This document shows positions 43,983 through 54,553 of a DNA stretch of 64,000 nt, one piece after another. The stretch's first letter is position 1, and every line of letters begins with the position of its first letter. Under the pieces are notes generated by a model that saw nothing but the letters and a program-made list of their open reading frames with translations, was not told where the DNA came from and did no database searches. The stretch is from contig NAJO01000052.1 of the NCBI GenBank assembly GCA_002077065.1, positions 1 to 64,000 on the forward strand. Reading direction: 5' to 3'. Origin of the DNA: Cryoendolithus antarcticus. Its lineage: Eukaryota > Ascomycota > Dothideomycetes > Cladosporiales > Cladosporiaceae. The position numbers and the translations under genes are program-made.

Positions 43983-45578
43983 TCACCCGCACACCATGCC
44001 TTCCCGGGGTATCTCCTCCGCTCTCTCCACGCCGTTCGTAGCCACCTGCTCCACCGTACCACCAGCTTGCAGGCCAGCAGCCTTGCTCTCTTCCTCCTCT
44101 CGCTGTCGTCTCGCAAGCTCCTTCTTACTCAGCTGTATGCTACCCTTTAGCACCGCCTCCTCCGGCAGAGGTCTGACATGCGACTGGCAAACCCAGTACG
44201 GTCTCTTGCACCGCCGTACAGCTGCATCGCTGCTTTGCCAGTCCACCTCTGCATCTGCTTCACTCTCCGGCTCATACAGCGATGGATCCCGCTCATACTC
44301 TATCAAGCCCTCTTTCGTAGCTGCTTCGACCAGCCGCAAGACATTCTCGTACGCAGGCATATCGCCTGCTCTGCTGCGGGCGAGCGCATCTCGGACGTTC
44401 GTGTGCTTCGAGATGAGTGCGCGGAGGAGGTGGAACAGATGCGCTTGCATGGCAGTGAAGTTGGTATCGGTCACTTTCTTGTCCTTGCGCTTTACCTCTG
44501 CGTCCAGCTTCTGGCGTTTTGCAGGTGGACCGTCTGCTGGTGGAGTCGCTTCTGGAGTAGGTACAGCTGCTGACTGAGGGTCGGAGGCCAGGAATAAAGG
44601 CTCTCGATGAGGTGGCGACTGCTCAAGCACATGGATGTATAAGATGTCCAGATATCGCCTCAGCACTGCGTCCATTCTGTAGCCTCCCAATCCATTCTTC
44701 CCACGCCAGTATTCTCTGCCTTCCTCTCCTACAGGCGGCGGCGGTGCAAGGATGGCAGGATCATACAGATTTCCCTCAGCACTCATCACACCATCCGCAC
44801 CCGTAGCGTTCAAGCACTTCTGTATGTCACCGTGCTGCAGTATATTGCCATTCGCAAAGATCACCGTCTCCTTCGGCAGCTCATCTCGCAAGAACTTGAT
44901 CATCTCCCAGTCCGCGAGCCCGGTGTTGTGACCCTTTTGCTCCCTTCTCCGTCCATGCACAGTGATGATGCTAGCGCCTGCACTCAAGATCATCTTCGCA
45001 TACTCCAAGGTCTTCTCTCGCGTCTCCTGTATGCGAAACTTGGCAGTCACAGGAATGTCCAGCTCCTTGTGCAAGGTGTTGATGAGCTTGTAGATTAGGT
45101 CCCAATCTTCTTGCAGAAAGGCGCCATAGCGGCCCTTCTTCGCAATGCCTTGCGGGCAGCCAAGATTCAGGTCCACTGCGTCGCAGTACGGCTGCACGTG
45201 CTTGGCTGCTTCGAGGAACAGCGCAGGGTCATTGGCACAGAATTGCATGAACAAAGGTCGGTCAAGCGAGGGATTGCCGTCCAGATGCCAGTCGTTGGAT
45301 TCCCCCTCCGCCTCAGCGCCAACAGCCTCAGGCTTCTCTGTTGCAGCACCTGTTTTCCGTGGCCGAAAGTGGTCTTCCCGATACTTCGGGTTCTGACTGA
45401 AGATTTTGGCGTGTAGCATGGGCGAGTAGGCCAGTATTGAGGTGCGCAATCCCGCAGGGAGAAACGACCGTGTTAGGAGACGCCAGGCAAACTCGCTTTG
45501 GTCTACCATAGGTGCCAGCACGAGCTTGGGAGATCCTATGGACTCATAGAAAGTCCGGCCGTGAAGTCTAGGTGCCAT
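43983..45578 (-). CDS. DUS1: tRNA-dihydrouridine(16/17) synthase
   Basis: Flavoenzyme that uses NADPH and FMN to reduce uridines 16 and 17 in the tRNA D-loop. Single exon, 531 residues from the chosen ATG. The TIM-barrel core shows KLVLAPMVDQSEFAWRLL, AYSPMLHAKIF, FMQFCANDPALFLEAAK, the FMN and catalytic region AVDLNLGCPQGIAKKGRYGA (the cysteine in GCPQ is the expected proton donor), DIPVTAKFRIQE, SIITVHGRRREQKG and FANGNILQHGDIQKCLN. The C-terminal third carries a helical tRNA-binding domain and a Lys/Glu-rich end, longer than in yeast. The in-frame ATG at 45689 would add a 37-residue leader that could be a mitochondrial signal; I favour 45578 because the domain starts right after it. Confidence 0.92.
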   Translation of the reverse strand: MAPRLHGRTFYESIGSPKLVLAPMVDQSEFAWRLLTRSFLPAGLRTSILAYSPMLHAKIFSQNPKYREDHFRPRKTGAATEKPEAVGAEAEGESNDWHLDGNPSLDRPLFMQFCANDPALFLEAAKHVQPYCDAVDLNLGCPQGIAKKGRYGAFLQEDWDLIYKLINTLHKELDIPVTAKFRIQETREKTLEYAKMILSAGASIITVHGRRREQKGHNTGLADWEMIKFLRDELPKETVIFANGNILQHGDIQKCLNATGADGVMSAEGNLYDPAILAPPPPVGEEGREYWRGKNGLGGYRMDAVLRRYLDILYIHVLEQSPPHREPLFLASDPQSAAVPTPEATPPADGPPAKRQKLDAEVKRKDKKVTDTNFTAMQAHLFHLLRALISKHTNVRDALARSRAGDMPAYENVLRLVEAATKEGLIEYERDPSLYEPESEADAEVDWQSSDAAVRRCKRPYWVCQSHVRPLPEEAVLKGSIQLSKKELARRQREEEESKAAGLQAGGTVEQVATNGVERAEEIPREGMVCG

Positions 45579-45992
45579 AGTCGCAAGTGCTCGGCTGCCT
45601 TTCGCAGCTTCTCGTCCGAAAAAGAAGTAGGAATTGGGAGATGGGAGATGTGAGAGGTTCGCCTTACGCTTGACGCAGGCGAAGAGCATCGACAGTGGTT
45701 CTACTACACTGCGAGCTCACCACAACGCTCTCAGCCTCTCACCATGACAATCGAAACGTTGTGACTTGTAGTGATGAAGTTTGGAATTATACATGTAATT
45801 GGAAGAGATTCACGGGCATGAGCACAGACCACAGTAGCGAATTTCGAGACCTCACTTGATGTTCACGCGATGGGGCGGGCAGCAATGCAGGCAAAGCGAC
45901 ACTCTGTACTGTCATCGACATCCATCTCATATACGAGCGACCTTCTCTGCATGGATCGCTCGCAACACCACCTTCACTCACGCGCGGAGCGC

Positions 45993-47639
45993 TCATTGCC
46001 CGTCCTCTTCCGCATCCTCCTCCGACTCCTCCTCGTCTTCATCACCCTTCTTCTCCTCCGCTTGTGACTTGATGTCAACAACGACCGGTTCATTCTTCCC
46101 CGCCTTACTCACGATCACTGAGTATGTTGGCATCACCTTGCCATGCCTGCCAACCTTTGCCTTCACCCCATTCTGCTTCTCACGCTCCGCCAGCTCTTTC
46201 TCCCTTCTCTCTTCCTTCGCGATCCTCCTCTGCTCTTGTACAGAGATCACAACCTTCTCCTTGTCCCTCTTGCTCTTCGTTTTCTGTCTCTTCGTAACGA
46301 CAACACCGCCCTTCTTGGCAAAGTCGTCGATGATCCGAGACCACTTGCTCCTCATCGCCTTCTCACCACGATGCTGCCCTTTGGTGAAGGCGTTGAAGCC
46401 TTCAACAAGCTTGTCCCAATCACCGACCGGAGAAGACGGGTGACCGGCGTCGCGTGCCTCCTCGTACTGCTTACCCAGCCACTTGAGGTCGCGACCGGAA
46501 TAGTCCGGGCGATCCTCAGTGCGCTTCAGGCCGAAGTAACGACGAAGGCGTTGATCGCGCCAACCCTTCAACGACTTGATACTGGCGGCATTGTTCCAGT
46601 CGAAGTCAGCAGATCGACGATAAGTGGACCATCCATTCTCGCCATATGCCCGGAACAGATGTGGCTGCGGATCACCTTTCTTCGCCGTGATACGATCGCA
46701 GACGATGGTCGTGCCATCCTCGAACCGGATAAAGTCGTGGTAGAAGTTATCAGGGTTGCCAGTCTGGTCGTTCTCACCACCGGGCCCATCACCGTTGGTT
46801 GGATCATAGCGGAAGACCCTATCATCCTCACCGAGGTCCACCTCAACCTCACCGTCAGTCAGGCTCCGGTCATCTGGCTGCTCGTCAGGCACGAAGACTA
46901 GCGCCATGTCATGCGTGATGTTGAATGCACCGCGAGTGAGCAGACGCTGCCTCAGGTTCCAGATGTCTGAAGCAGAGGGTCGAGCAGGCATGCCGTGCTC
47001 TTCACTCCCACCGACCTGAGTCGCCGCCCACTCTTGCGCATCCGGAGTCTGAAACTCCCAGTGACCAGGCTCACTGGGCTGCCGTGTCGGATTGAGGTAG
47101 GTACGATCCGAGTACCATACGACAGGGGGATCAGCGCCTGGCCCATGTGCAGAGGTGAAGACGGGATCACCACGAGCGCGCATCGAAGTGATCACGGATG
47201 GGTCAGTGACACCCATACGACGAGCCATCTCTCGATCGTACGTCATGAGCCATCTGTAGCGCCCAGGTCCAGGAACGGGCTGCTCCGGGTTCACAATCGC
47301 GCCATTACTCCTGGCGATTTGCGCGATGGCATCGCGAGTTGCCTGATCAGGGCGGATGAGAGGTTGCGCATGGCCAGCCGTGATCGAGGCTGCCTGCGTG
47401 TTGACGACATCATCGCTTGCAAGGCCTGCAGTTGACGATGGCTCAGTCGAGAGGGCCGAAGCGAGAGATTGCTCAGCCAAGTGAGTGAAGAGAGGCGAGC
47501 TCTCTGGAAGATCAGGTGCGAATGTGCGCACAAGATCGATGAAGCGCCGCGTGGCTGTCATCTGCTCTGATGCAGATGTCGAGCGCTCGTCGTCAGCAAG
47601 AGTTGACAACTTCTGCTTTTTGGTCTGAGGAGGTGCCAT
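45993..47639 (-). CDS. B3, inverted intact member of the B family
   Basis: Single exon, 548 residues, on the opposite strand from B1 and B2. It keeps the family order: basic start with PPQTKKQKLS, LPESSPLFTHLAEQ, GAIVNPEQPVPGPGRYRWLM, WYSDRTYLNPTRQPSEPGHW, MPARPSASDIWNLRQRLL, LVFVPDEQPDD, DPTNGDGPGGENDQTG, QPHLFRAYGENGW, DFDWNN, and the C-terminal tri-helical segment (YSGRDLKWLGKQYEEAR, then WDKLVEGFNAF, then MRSKWSRIIDDF). In the last part the three tryptophans are spaced as in Myb/SANT-like repeats. The tail is Lys/Glu-rich with a basic KRQKTKSKR and a final acidic run. There is no A-type gene next to it. DUS1 separates it from B2. Function is not known; a nuclear protein is likely. Confidence 0.75.
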   Translation of the reverse strand: MAPPQTKKQKLSTLADDERSTSASEQMTATRRFIDLVRTFAPDLPESSPLFTHLAEQSLASALSTEPSSTAGLASDDVVNTQAASITAGHAQPLIRPDQATRDAIAQIARSNGAIVNPEQPVPGPGRYRWLMTYDREMARRMGVTDPSVITSMRARGDPVFTSAHGPGADPPVVWYSDRTYLNPTRQPSEPGHWEFQTPDAQEWAATQVGGSEEHGMPARPSASDIWNLRQRLLTRGAFNITHDMALVFVPDEQPDDRSLTDGEVEVDLGEDDRVFRYDPTNGDGPGGENDQTGNPDNFYHDFIRFEDGTTIVCDRITAKKGDPQPHLFRAYGENGWSTYRRSADFDWNNAASIKSLKGWRDQRLRRYFGLKRTEDRPDYSGRDLKWLGKQYEEARDAGHPSSPVGDWDKLVEGFNAFTKGQHRGEKAMRSKWSRIIDDFAKKGGVVVTKRQKTKSKRDKEKVVISVQEQRRIAKEERREKELAEREKQNGVKAKVGRHGKVMPTYSVIVSKAGKNEPVVVDIKSQAEEKKGDEDEEESEEDAEEDGQ

Positions 47640-48465
47640 TGCAGAGAATGAGGTAAGGTATTTATACTACGCTCCTTTGTCAGCTTCTGCATTCACCTTG
47701 TTATCACAAAGATTTGTGGGAACATACAAGACCGAGAAGACTTCGAGGACAGGATTGTATAAAGGGTATGCCTTTCACGTTTTTGCTCGCAATTAGCAGA
47801 GTCCGTGGTGAAGGCGCAAGTATGGACGAGCGCGAAGCGGAGTTGTCTGGAGGATGTGCAGATGCAAGGCGCGAAGCGATGTGTAAGTGTGCGGTCGAGG
47901 GAAAGGTATGTATACCGATGCTGAGAAAAGTCGGTGGTGCAGTGTAAGAAGTGGACGAGGGAAATTGGACTGATCTACGAGATACAAACGGACCGCAGCG
48001 CCTGAAGTACCCACTTTATGATCTTGTTCACGTCAACAGAAGGAGCGTGAACGAGGAAGGAACGACCTAGAGGCACCTTTTCACGTCCACTAAAACACCC
48101 AGCGGCGTTCACCTCCACAGCGCTACAGCAGCCTTCGCTGTACTGGACACGTCCGCTGAGATATTGAAGTGCTCCAAAAAGCGATCGTCCAGAATCTTAT
48201 GACATGACTATGAGGGAGCAGAGGTGGCCATGGGGGGAACTTGGAGCAACGCCCAAGTATGCTGCATATGTGCCAAGACCACATTCACTCTAGAATAACA
48301 GCATGCAGCTCTCGAACGATGCAAGGTACAATATACAATCCATTAGCATAGCAGAGATAGCCAGTATCTACAACAAAACAGCAAAGTCATGTTCGTGCTC
48401 CAACAGCATACCACCCGCCCGACAGCGCCTCCCGATCCCTCCTTCCCCCGACACCCAAACTACAA
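47640..48465. other. Intergenic, nothing recognised
   Basis: Upstream of B3 and downstream of the WSC gene. I looked here for a third A copy on the minus strand and saw none. Confidence 0.5.
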
Positions 48466-49957
48466 CTACGCACCAGCATCAAACCCATAAACCTCCAAAA
48501 ACCAAGGCCCGCCACAGCTCTCCCCTCCATCCCCAGTACAAGGACTATGACACTTGCTCCTCGCGATCCCCACACTCGCCTTCGTCGCCCCATCCGCAAG
48601 CGCATTCCCGCACCAACACTCATCGCCGAATTCGACGCCTGCGATCGCATAGCCTGCGGCCGAGCAGGCGTTGATGCAGGACTCGATTGTGAGGGTTGTG
48701 GAGTCGGGTTGTTGGAGCGGGAGTAGTCGGCCGGCGTCGTCGTTGTTGTCTATGTAGCAGCCGCGGTAGGTCCAGGAGGGGAGGGGGGTAGAGATTGGGG
48801 TAGGGGTTACCGTGGAGGTAGTGGATGTGCTTGTGGAGGTGGAGGAGGTGGTGCCCGGGTCTGTGGAGGTGGATGTGGATGTGGATGTCGTGGAAGTGGT
48901 CGAGGAGGTGGACGTTGTGGAAGTGGTCGAGGTTGTTGAGGTCGTTGATGTCGCAGACGTGGTGGAGGTAGTTGAGCTGGTAGTCGGCGAGTCTGTTGGC
49001 GTTGGTGCGCTATCAGAGCTTGTAGACGGCGTTGGCGCATCGGTGACCGAGCTGCTGGTCGACGAGGTGGTCGTGCTTGAGCTGCTGGATGTAGTCGACG
49101 AGCTCGAAGTCGATGTCGTGGAGTCAATGGCGCTGCTGGACGAAGTCATAGTTGGCGCAGGAGGCAAAGGCGCCGCATACTGCACCGGCGCAACTCCACC
49201 GAGACTGTACAAGCTCAGTCTGTTCGAGCCTCCACAATATTCCGTCACGTTGCCCTTGCATGCCATGTTGCAGGTCGTCTGATCACTAGCCAGTCCGCCG
49301 AAGTGGTAGGTATTATCGCAAAAGCACTCGCCACTATACTCGGCTCCAGCTAGAGTGTACCCAGCAGCCGTACAAGCATTGACACAGTTGTCGATCGTGT
49401 TGTTCTTCGCTCCACCCAGTGGCCGTACAGCGTGCGTCAGCGAGCGGTTACCGACTGAGTCCGTCCAGCAGCCTTGGGACACGAAGCCCTCGACCCCGGG
49501 ATTCGCGGTGGGCACACCGTTCCAGAAGAGGTTGATTCTGTTGCCAGCACCGCAGACTTGGGTCGCATCACCTGTGCAGGCCATGTTGCAGTCTCCTGCC
49601 GGCTTCTGGACGGAGACGGAGTTGACATAGCTACCGCAGAAGCACTGTCCTGCATATTCGGTCCCAGCGTATGCGTAGCCGGCGAGGCCGCATTGAGTCT
49701 GGCATAGAACGTCTGTCACATCAGTGCCAGAGTGCTGGAAGAGGCTGAGAGTGCGCGATTGGATTGAATCACTGCAACGTGGTCAGGTTATAGGTCTGTG
49801 AGGTATTGCGTCGATCGACGAACCTCCAGCATCCCAATGAAGTCCACCCAGTCGCCGTAGCTACGACCGCGGTCGCTTGTCTCTTACTCTCGATACTTCG
49901 CCCTTCCACAACAGCCGCCAGAGTGAGCGCAACCGGCAGCAAGCTACATGGCAGCAT
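48466..49957 (-). CDS. Secreted protein with three WSC domains
   Basis: Extracellular or wall-associated carbohydrate-binding protein. Exons are 49824-49957 and 48466-49771; the 52-base intron (GTTCGT to TTGCAG) joins LGCW to SDSIQSRTLSLF, rebuilding the first WSC domain. The product is 479 residues. The N-terminus MLPCSLLPVALTLAAVVEG is a signal peptide. WSC 1 and 2 are back to back (YAYAGTEYAGQCFCGS and YTLAGAEYSGECFCDN regions, with CNMAC and VCGAGNRINLF-type ends), then a Ser/Thr-rich linker of about 110 residues, then WSC 3 (YRGCYIDNNDDAGRLL to ESCGGPWFLEVYG) at the C-terminus. No transmembrane segment or GPI signal follows WSC 3, so it is secreted rather than a Wsc-type stress sensor. 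Related fungal proteins are often linked to glyoxal oxidases or glucan binding. Confidence 0.88.
48800..49130 (-). repeat. Low-complexity Ser/Thr-coding tract in the WSC gene
   Basis: About 330 bases of short, impure repeats built around GTGGTCGAGG-like units on the plus strand, coding TSTTST-type sequence. It forms the probably O-mannosylated linker between WSC 2 and WSC 3 and is likely to vary in length between strains. Confidence 0.8.
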
Positions 49958-51254
49958 CGTGGCAATCCCTGCGCTGCAGTCTTGATTGCAATATCGAACA
50001 GCACTTCGTTACAGAGACCTGAACCCAGCAAGCAGACGAAGAAAACGGAGATCCACCTACCTATACTACCAAAGAACTTACCGCAACCCTCAACGCTCGA
50101 GTCCAGAACGCCATCGACAGTCGCTGGAGGCGCAAAGCCCAGTTCACCGTCTCGATTCGCCCTGTGGCCAGGCACATGGCATATCAACCTCAAGCCCATC
50201 CCGTCGCGCCTACGCAAGGGCCCGCGAGCCGAGCACTCAAGTGCGAAGTGTGTGGACGCCCGCAGACAACCCAGGCTAGCTGATAGATAACAGACCTCGA
50301 TCGCCTCTGCCAAAGTCTGTGTGATACAGTTGTGGCTTGGCGTGAAGTTGACATAAGAAGTCTAGCCCGGCTCCCAAAACAGGTGGAGCAATTTGCGTCC
50401 CGCGACCAAAGCGTCCCGTGGCGTCGGCAGATTGTCAGGTACGCGGGCGACGAAACGGCCGGATCTGGAAGGATCCTCCTGCTGTGGGGAGGTATGGTTT
50501 CGATAGGTTACCTCCACGTCCTGGGCGGTGGGGTGAGAGGATTCCTAGAGAGATATGTGCTGCGTCGCACAGCAGTGGCCAGCCGTCGCGTGGAAGCCAT
50601 GCGACAGCTCACTTCGCACAACATGCACTCTGGCCATACCTCCTCTTATCATCAATTCGCGGCGTCCACTCCGCGCCCATCCTGGCTTGCCTTCCACATC
50701 CAGCCCACCAAAGAACGGCAGCCCGGTAACGAGACCAAGCGAGACCCAGCCACATCCTCCTCCACGCAACAAGCTTCGTGTTCCAGATTGGCCAACGGGG
50801 ATTTGCAGCTAGTGAAACGGGCCTGTGCTTCATTCAATTGGTATCGAAGTGGGATCTCCAGGACTTGAAGCGAAGAAAGCTGGCTGGCTGGGCTGGATGC
50901 AGGAACCCCTTCGAGGCTCGAGATGCATGTCGGGAGCGCCAAAGTGCGATGCAGGAGGCGGACGCTGCTGAGTCACCTCCTACTCATGAGACTTACCATC
51001 ATTGCCTATACAGCAGCACACACTATCAGGGTAAAGCCGATGGGGCAGAAGACCAAGCGGGAGGTGAAAGGTGAGTCGGCAGCACTCGTCAAAATGTAAT
51101 CCTCATGACTTCATTGCAATGACATAGCGGCGTCAGTATCTACATCTTCCCATCCAGTCAGTCCCCACGCTAGAACGCAAGCAAACCCTATCGCCTCTCA
51201 TATGCCTCCATCTACCCATTCCTCCCATCTCCCTTCACCAATTTAGTAGAGCCT
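49958..51254. other. Intergenic, about 1.3 kb without a supported gene
   Basis: A 178-codon plus-strand open frame (50332-50868) lacks an ATG start and any domain, so I do not call it. Confidence 0.45.
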
Positions 51255-54050
51255 CTACTCATACAAATCCATCTCTCCATCGCCATTAGCCAGGACTTCC
51301 TCCCCAGCCTCATCAGAATCCCACATCTCCTCGTCCCCCTCACCCTCATCATCGCTCTCGCCATGATTGGGGATGACCACGATGTGTCCATCTTCCAACA
51401 CCACGCGCGCAGTCTCACCGTCCCGTACAGCTCCCCTGAGGATAAGCACAGCCAAGCGGTTGAGTACCTCTTTCTCAATGAGTCGTGCGAGTGGCCGCGC
51501 GCCGTAAGCAGGCGAGTAGCCAGCGGAACCGAGGTAGTCTTTCACATCAGCCGTGAGCTGGATCTTCACCGCGCGGCCATTGTTGTTCAGTCGGCGTTGG
51601 ATTTCGTCTAAGCGCACGTCGACGATACGGCGGATTTCTTTCTTGGAAAGCCGGTTGAAGATGACGATACTGCTTATCCGGTTGAGGAATTCAGGCAAGA
51701 ACCAGCTCCGCAGCGCGCCCATGATGAGCTCTCGTGTGGTAGGGTCAATGCGGCCATCTGGCGCGTTTGGCCGCGACAGGTGCTCAGCGCCCAAGTTGGA
51801 AGTCATGACGACGATGCAGTTCTTCGCGTCGATGACTCTGCCTTGGCCGTCGGTGATGCGGCCATCATCCATGAGCTGCAGGAGGACTGTGAGCACTTCT
51901 TTGGCGGCTTTCTCGACTTCGTCGAAGAGCAGGATGCTGAAAGGTCTTCGGCGCAGGGCTTCTGTGAGTTGGCCGCCTGCATCGTGGCCGACGTAGCCGG
52001 GCGGTGCGCCGATCATGCGCGACAGAGAGTGCCGTTCTTGGTATTCTGACATGTCGAGGCGGATCATGGCCTTCTCATCATCGAAGAGGAACTCCGCTAG
52101 AGCTTTCGTGAGCAAGGTCTTTCCCGTGCCAGAAGGACCGCAGAAGAGGAATGAAGGTGGTTGGTTCGGGTTGCTGAGCCCGGAGCGCTGCAAGCGGATA
52201 GCGTTGGCGACGGACGTGACAGCCTCTTTCTGGCCCACGACCAAGTTGCCAAGAACCTTCTCCATTTGCAGCAATTTATCTTTCTCAGTGGTCTTGAGTC
52301 GCGTGACGGGGATGCCGGTCCAGCGGCCGACGATCTCGTTGATCTGGTCAGGACCCACGGAGTCGGTGACAATGGACTCGCCCACGCTACCGCGACGACC
52401 GGACTGCTCGGCGGCAAACTTCTCGCGCTCCATCTCGTTGATGCGCGCATCGACATCGGGTATTGCGTAGTACTTCAGATCTGACGCGGTCTGCAAGTCT
52501 CTTGTACGCTCTGCTTCTTGCAACTTGACTTTCAGCTGATCGAGCTTGATCTTCTGATCCTGGATCTCATGTGATCTTTGCTTCTCACTCTCGTACTTCT
52601 CTCGCATGGGCTTCAGCTCTTCCTCAACGTTCGCTTTCTCAGCCTTTGCGTCTCGCAGACGAGTCTTGGAAGCGTCGTCCTTTTCACGGTCAAGAGCGTG
52701 GATCTCGATTTCGAGCTGGCGCAATTTACGCTCCATTTGGTCGAGGACTTCGGGCTGGGACTCGCGCTCGACTCGCACTGCGGCAGCAGCTTCGTCGATG
52801 AGATCGACAGCCGAGTCGGGTAGTCGTCGCTGTGTAAGGTAGCGTGCTGCAAGTGTGGCTGCGGCGACAATAGCAGCATCGGTGATGGTCACACCGTGGT
52901 GTACCTCGTACTTTTCCTTCAGGCCGCGCAGGATGGAGATGGTCTCAGGGATCGAGGGCTCTTTGACGAGGACCTGCTGGAAACGTCGCTCGAAAGCTTG
53001 ATCCTTCTCGATGTACTTCCGGTACTCGTTCAGTGTGGTTGCACCAATGCAGTGTAGCTGTCCTCGTGCCAACATGGGCTTGAGCAGATTAGCTGCATCC
53101 ATGCCACCTTCACCAGAGCTGCCAGCGCCCATGAGCAAGTGTATCTCATCAACGAACAGCACGATCATCTCCGAGCTGTCTTCGATCTCCTTGAGCACTC
53201 CCTTCATACGCTCTTCGAACTCTCCTCGGTACTTGGAGCCGGCCACCAGTGCACCAACATCCAGACTCAGCAGCTTGCACTGAGCTAGCGATGCCGGCAC
53301 ATCAGCGTTGACTATCCGGCTGGCAAGACCTTCAACAACTGTGGTCTTGCCAACACCGGGCTCACCGATCAGTACCGGGTTGTTCTTCGTGCGTCTCGAC
53401 AGGATCCGCACTACCCGTCTGATCTCGTCCTCGCGGCCGATGACAGGGTCGATCTTGCCTTCCCTCGCCATCGCCGTCATATCGATGGTGAACTTCTTGA
53501 GATTCTCATGTTCCTCCTCGGCATCCGCAGTCTTGCTATCAACCCGCTTCGTGCCTCGGATCTGCTGCACTGCGGTATCGATGAGCTTGACGTTGGGTAC
53601 ATTGGCGTCTGCCAAACATCTTGCAATCGCCGGGTCTTGCACCAAGCATTGTATCAAATGGTCAACTGCGATGTAGCTATCCTTCTGCGTCTTCGAAAGG
53701 TCATTCGCTGACCGCAACACCTTGGAGAACGTCGGCGACACACTGACATGCTCCGGTGGGGGATCCTGACTCGGTAACCGCACGAGCGCCTTCTTCAGCG
53801 ATCGATCCAGTAATTGCGGGTCTCCATGAGCGCGCTCTATCACCTGTTTGAACAGTGGTGAGGAGCTTTGTGCATGTGAAGCGTGTGAGTTGTTGGTCTG
53901 TTGGTCTTTGCTAAGGTCTGGTGGAGGATCGAGGAGGGCTACTGCCAGGTGGAGTGGCAGCATCTGTGAGTGCGCATATTGCTGAGCGAGGTCTTGGGCA
54001 TCACTCAGCGCTTGAGTGGCCTTGTCCGTGAATGACATTCCCGCCGCCAT
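51255..54050 (-). CDS. HSP104: Heat-shock disaggregase Hsp104 (ClpB family)
   Basis: Hexameric AAA+ unfoldase that pulls proteins out of aggregates with Hsp70 and Hsp40 and maintains thermotolerance; cytosol and nucleus. Single exon, 931 residues, close to yeast (908). The Clp N domain covers about residues 1-150. NBD1 has Walker [10 protein letters not shown] at 229-237, pore loop KYRGEFEER and Walker [12 protein letters not shown]. The coiled-coil M domain spans about 415-545. NBD2 has Walker [10 protein letters not shown], a GYVGHDAGG pore loop and Walker [11 protein letters not shown], and ends with [20 protein letters not shown]. The acidic C-terminal tail ([15 protein letters not shown]) is longer than yeast's DDMD ending. 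The initiator may be the Met at 1 or the Met at 5 ([11 protein letters not shown]). A heat-shock element lies upstream. Confidence 0.95.
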   Translation of the reverse strand: MAAGMSFTDKATQALSDAQDLAQQYAHSQMLPLHLAVALLDPPPDLSKDQQTNNSHASHAQSSSPLFKQVIERAHGDPQLLDRSLKKALVRLPSQDPPPEHVSVSPTFSKVLRSANDLSKTQKDSYIAVDHLIQCLVQDPAIARCLADANVPNVKLIDTAVQQIRGTKRVDSKTADAEEEHENLKKFTIDMTAMAREGKIDPVIGREDEIRRVVRILSRRTKNNPVLIGEPGVGKTTVVEGLASRIVNADVPASLAQCKLLSLDVGALVAGSKYRGEFEERMKGVLKEIEDSSEMIVLFVDEIHLLMGAGSSGEGGMDAANLLKPMLARGQLHCIGATTLNEYRKYIEKDQAFERRFQQVLVKEPSIPETISILRGLKEKYEVHHGVTITDAAIVAAATLAARYLTQRRLPDSAVDLIDEAAAAVRVERESQPEVLDQMERKLRQLEIEIHALDREKDDASKTRLRDAKAEKANVEEELKPMREKYESEKQRSHEIQDQKIKLDQLKVKLQEAERTRDLQTASDLKYYAIPDVDARINEMEREKFAAEQSGRRGSVGESIVTDSVGPDQINEIVGRWTGIPVTRLKTTEKDKLLQMEKVLGNLVVGQKEAVTSVANAIRLQRSGLSNPNQPPSFLFCGPSGTGKTLLTKALAEFLFDDEKAMIRLDMSEYQERHSLSRMIGAPPGYVGHDAGGQLTEALRRRPFSILLFDEVEKAAKEVLTVLLQLMDDGRITDGQGRVIDAKNCIVVMTSNLGAEHLSRPNAPDGRIDPTTRELIMGALRSWFLPEFLNRISSIVIFNRLSKKEIRRIVDVRLDEIQRRLNNNGRAVKIQLTADVKDYLGSAGYSPAYGARPLARLIEKEVLNRLAVLILRGAVRDGETARVVLEDGHIVVIPNHGESDDEGEGDEEMWDSDEAGEEVLANGDGEMDLYE

Positions 54051-54553
54051 GATTGCGGTATGCTTGTGTGTAGTGCGGAGTGTCTATGTGTGTAGAGTCT
54101 TCTCAAGCACGGTCGAGCGTTCAAGTCGTCAATGTCGTGAGAAAGAAAGTCAATGTCGCCGAGTCCATATTCTCATATGCCCATCCCGTCTTATTTACGC
54201 TGGAGTTTACCAGACACTACCAGCACTCGCAGGCTGCTTCCATCCCACTTCTCGTGCCTTCACCCCACTACAAGCTACTTCTCGAACTTTCCAAGTCAAG
54301 CAGGTATCCGGGGAATCCGACGTCATGCCACGCGCGCGTCCCGCCCCGTCTCCGCAACGCGCTAATGCAGTTAGGTGAACAATGTGCATACCCTCGTAGG
54401 GCTGTTTCTTTGAGCACGTCTTTGAGTTGAAGTGCGTATTGCCACTCGAGAACGATACAAGGGCCGCTCTAAGCTCAGGATGCTCCTCGTATCATGATGA
54501 GCATATGGTCTGGCGGATACTTGCGGTGTCCTTGACAGGTCTTCGCGCTCGCT
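54051..54553. other. Divergent promoter region of HSP104 and the Wdr8-like gene
   Basis: 503 bases shared by both genes. It holds the heat-shock element listed separately and pyrimidine-rich runs on the plus strand; no coding sequence. Confidence 0.6.
54279..54291. promoter_or_regulatory. Heat-shock element (three alternating NGAAN units)
   Basis: TTCTCGAACTTTC consists of TTC-nn-GAA-nn-TTC, a perfect three-unit binding site for trimeric Hsf1. It lies about 230 bases before the HSP104 start on the gene's promoter side, as expected for heat induction. It is about 263 bases before the Wdr8-like start, so it could also touch that gene. Confidence 0.7.

Noticed and set aside
48812..49282. Val-rich plus-strand ORF opposite the WSC gene
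   Set aside because: It is the antisense reading of the Ser/Thr repeat tract; its composition is a by-product of the repeat.
50332..50868. 178-codon plus-strand open frame
   Set aside because: No ATG at the start, no domain, and composition typical of chance frames in GC-rich DNA.
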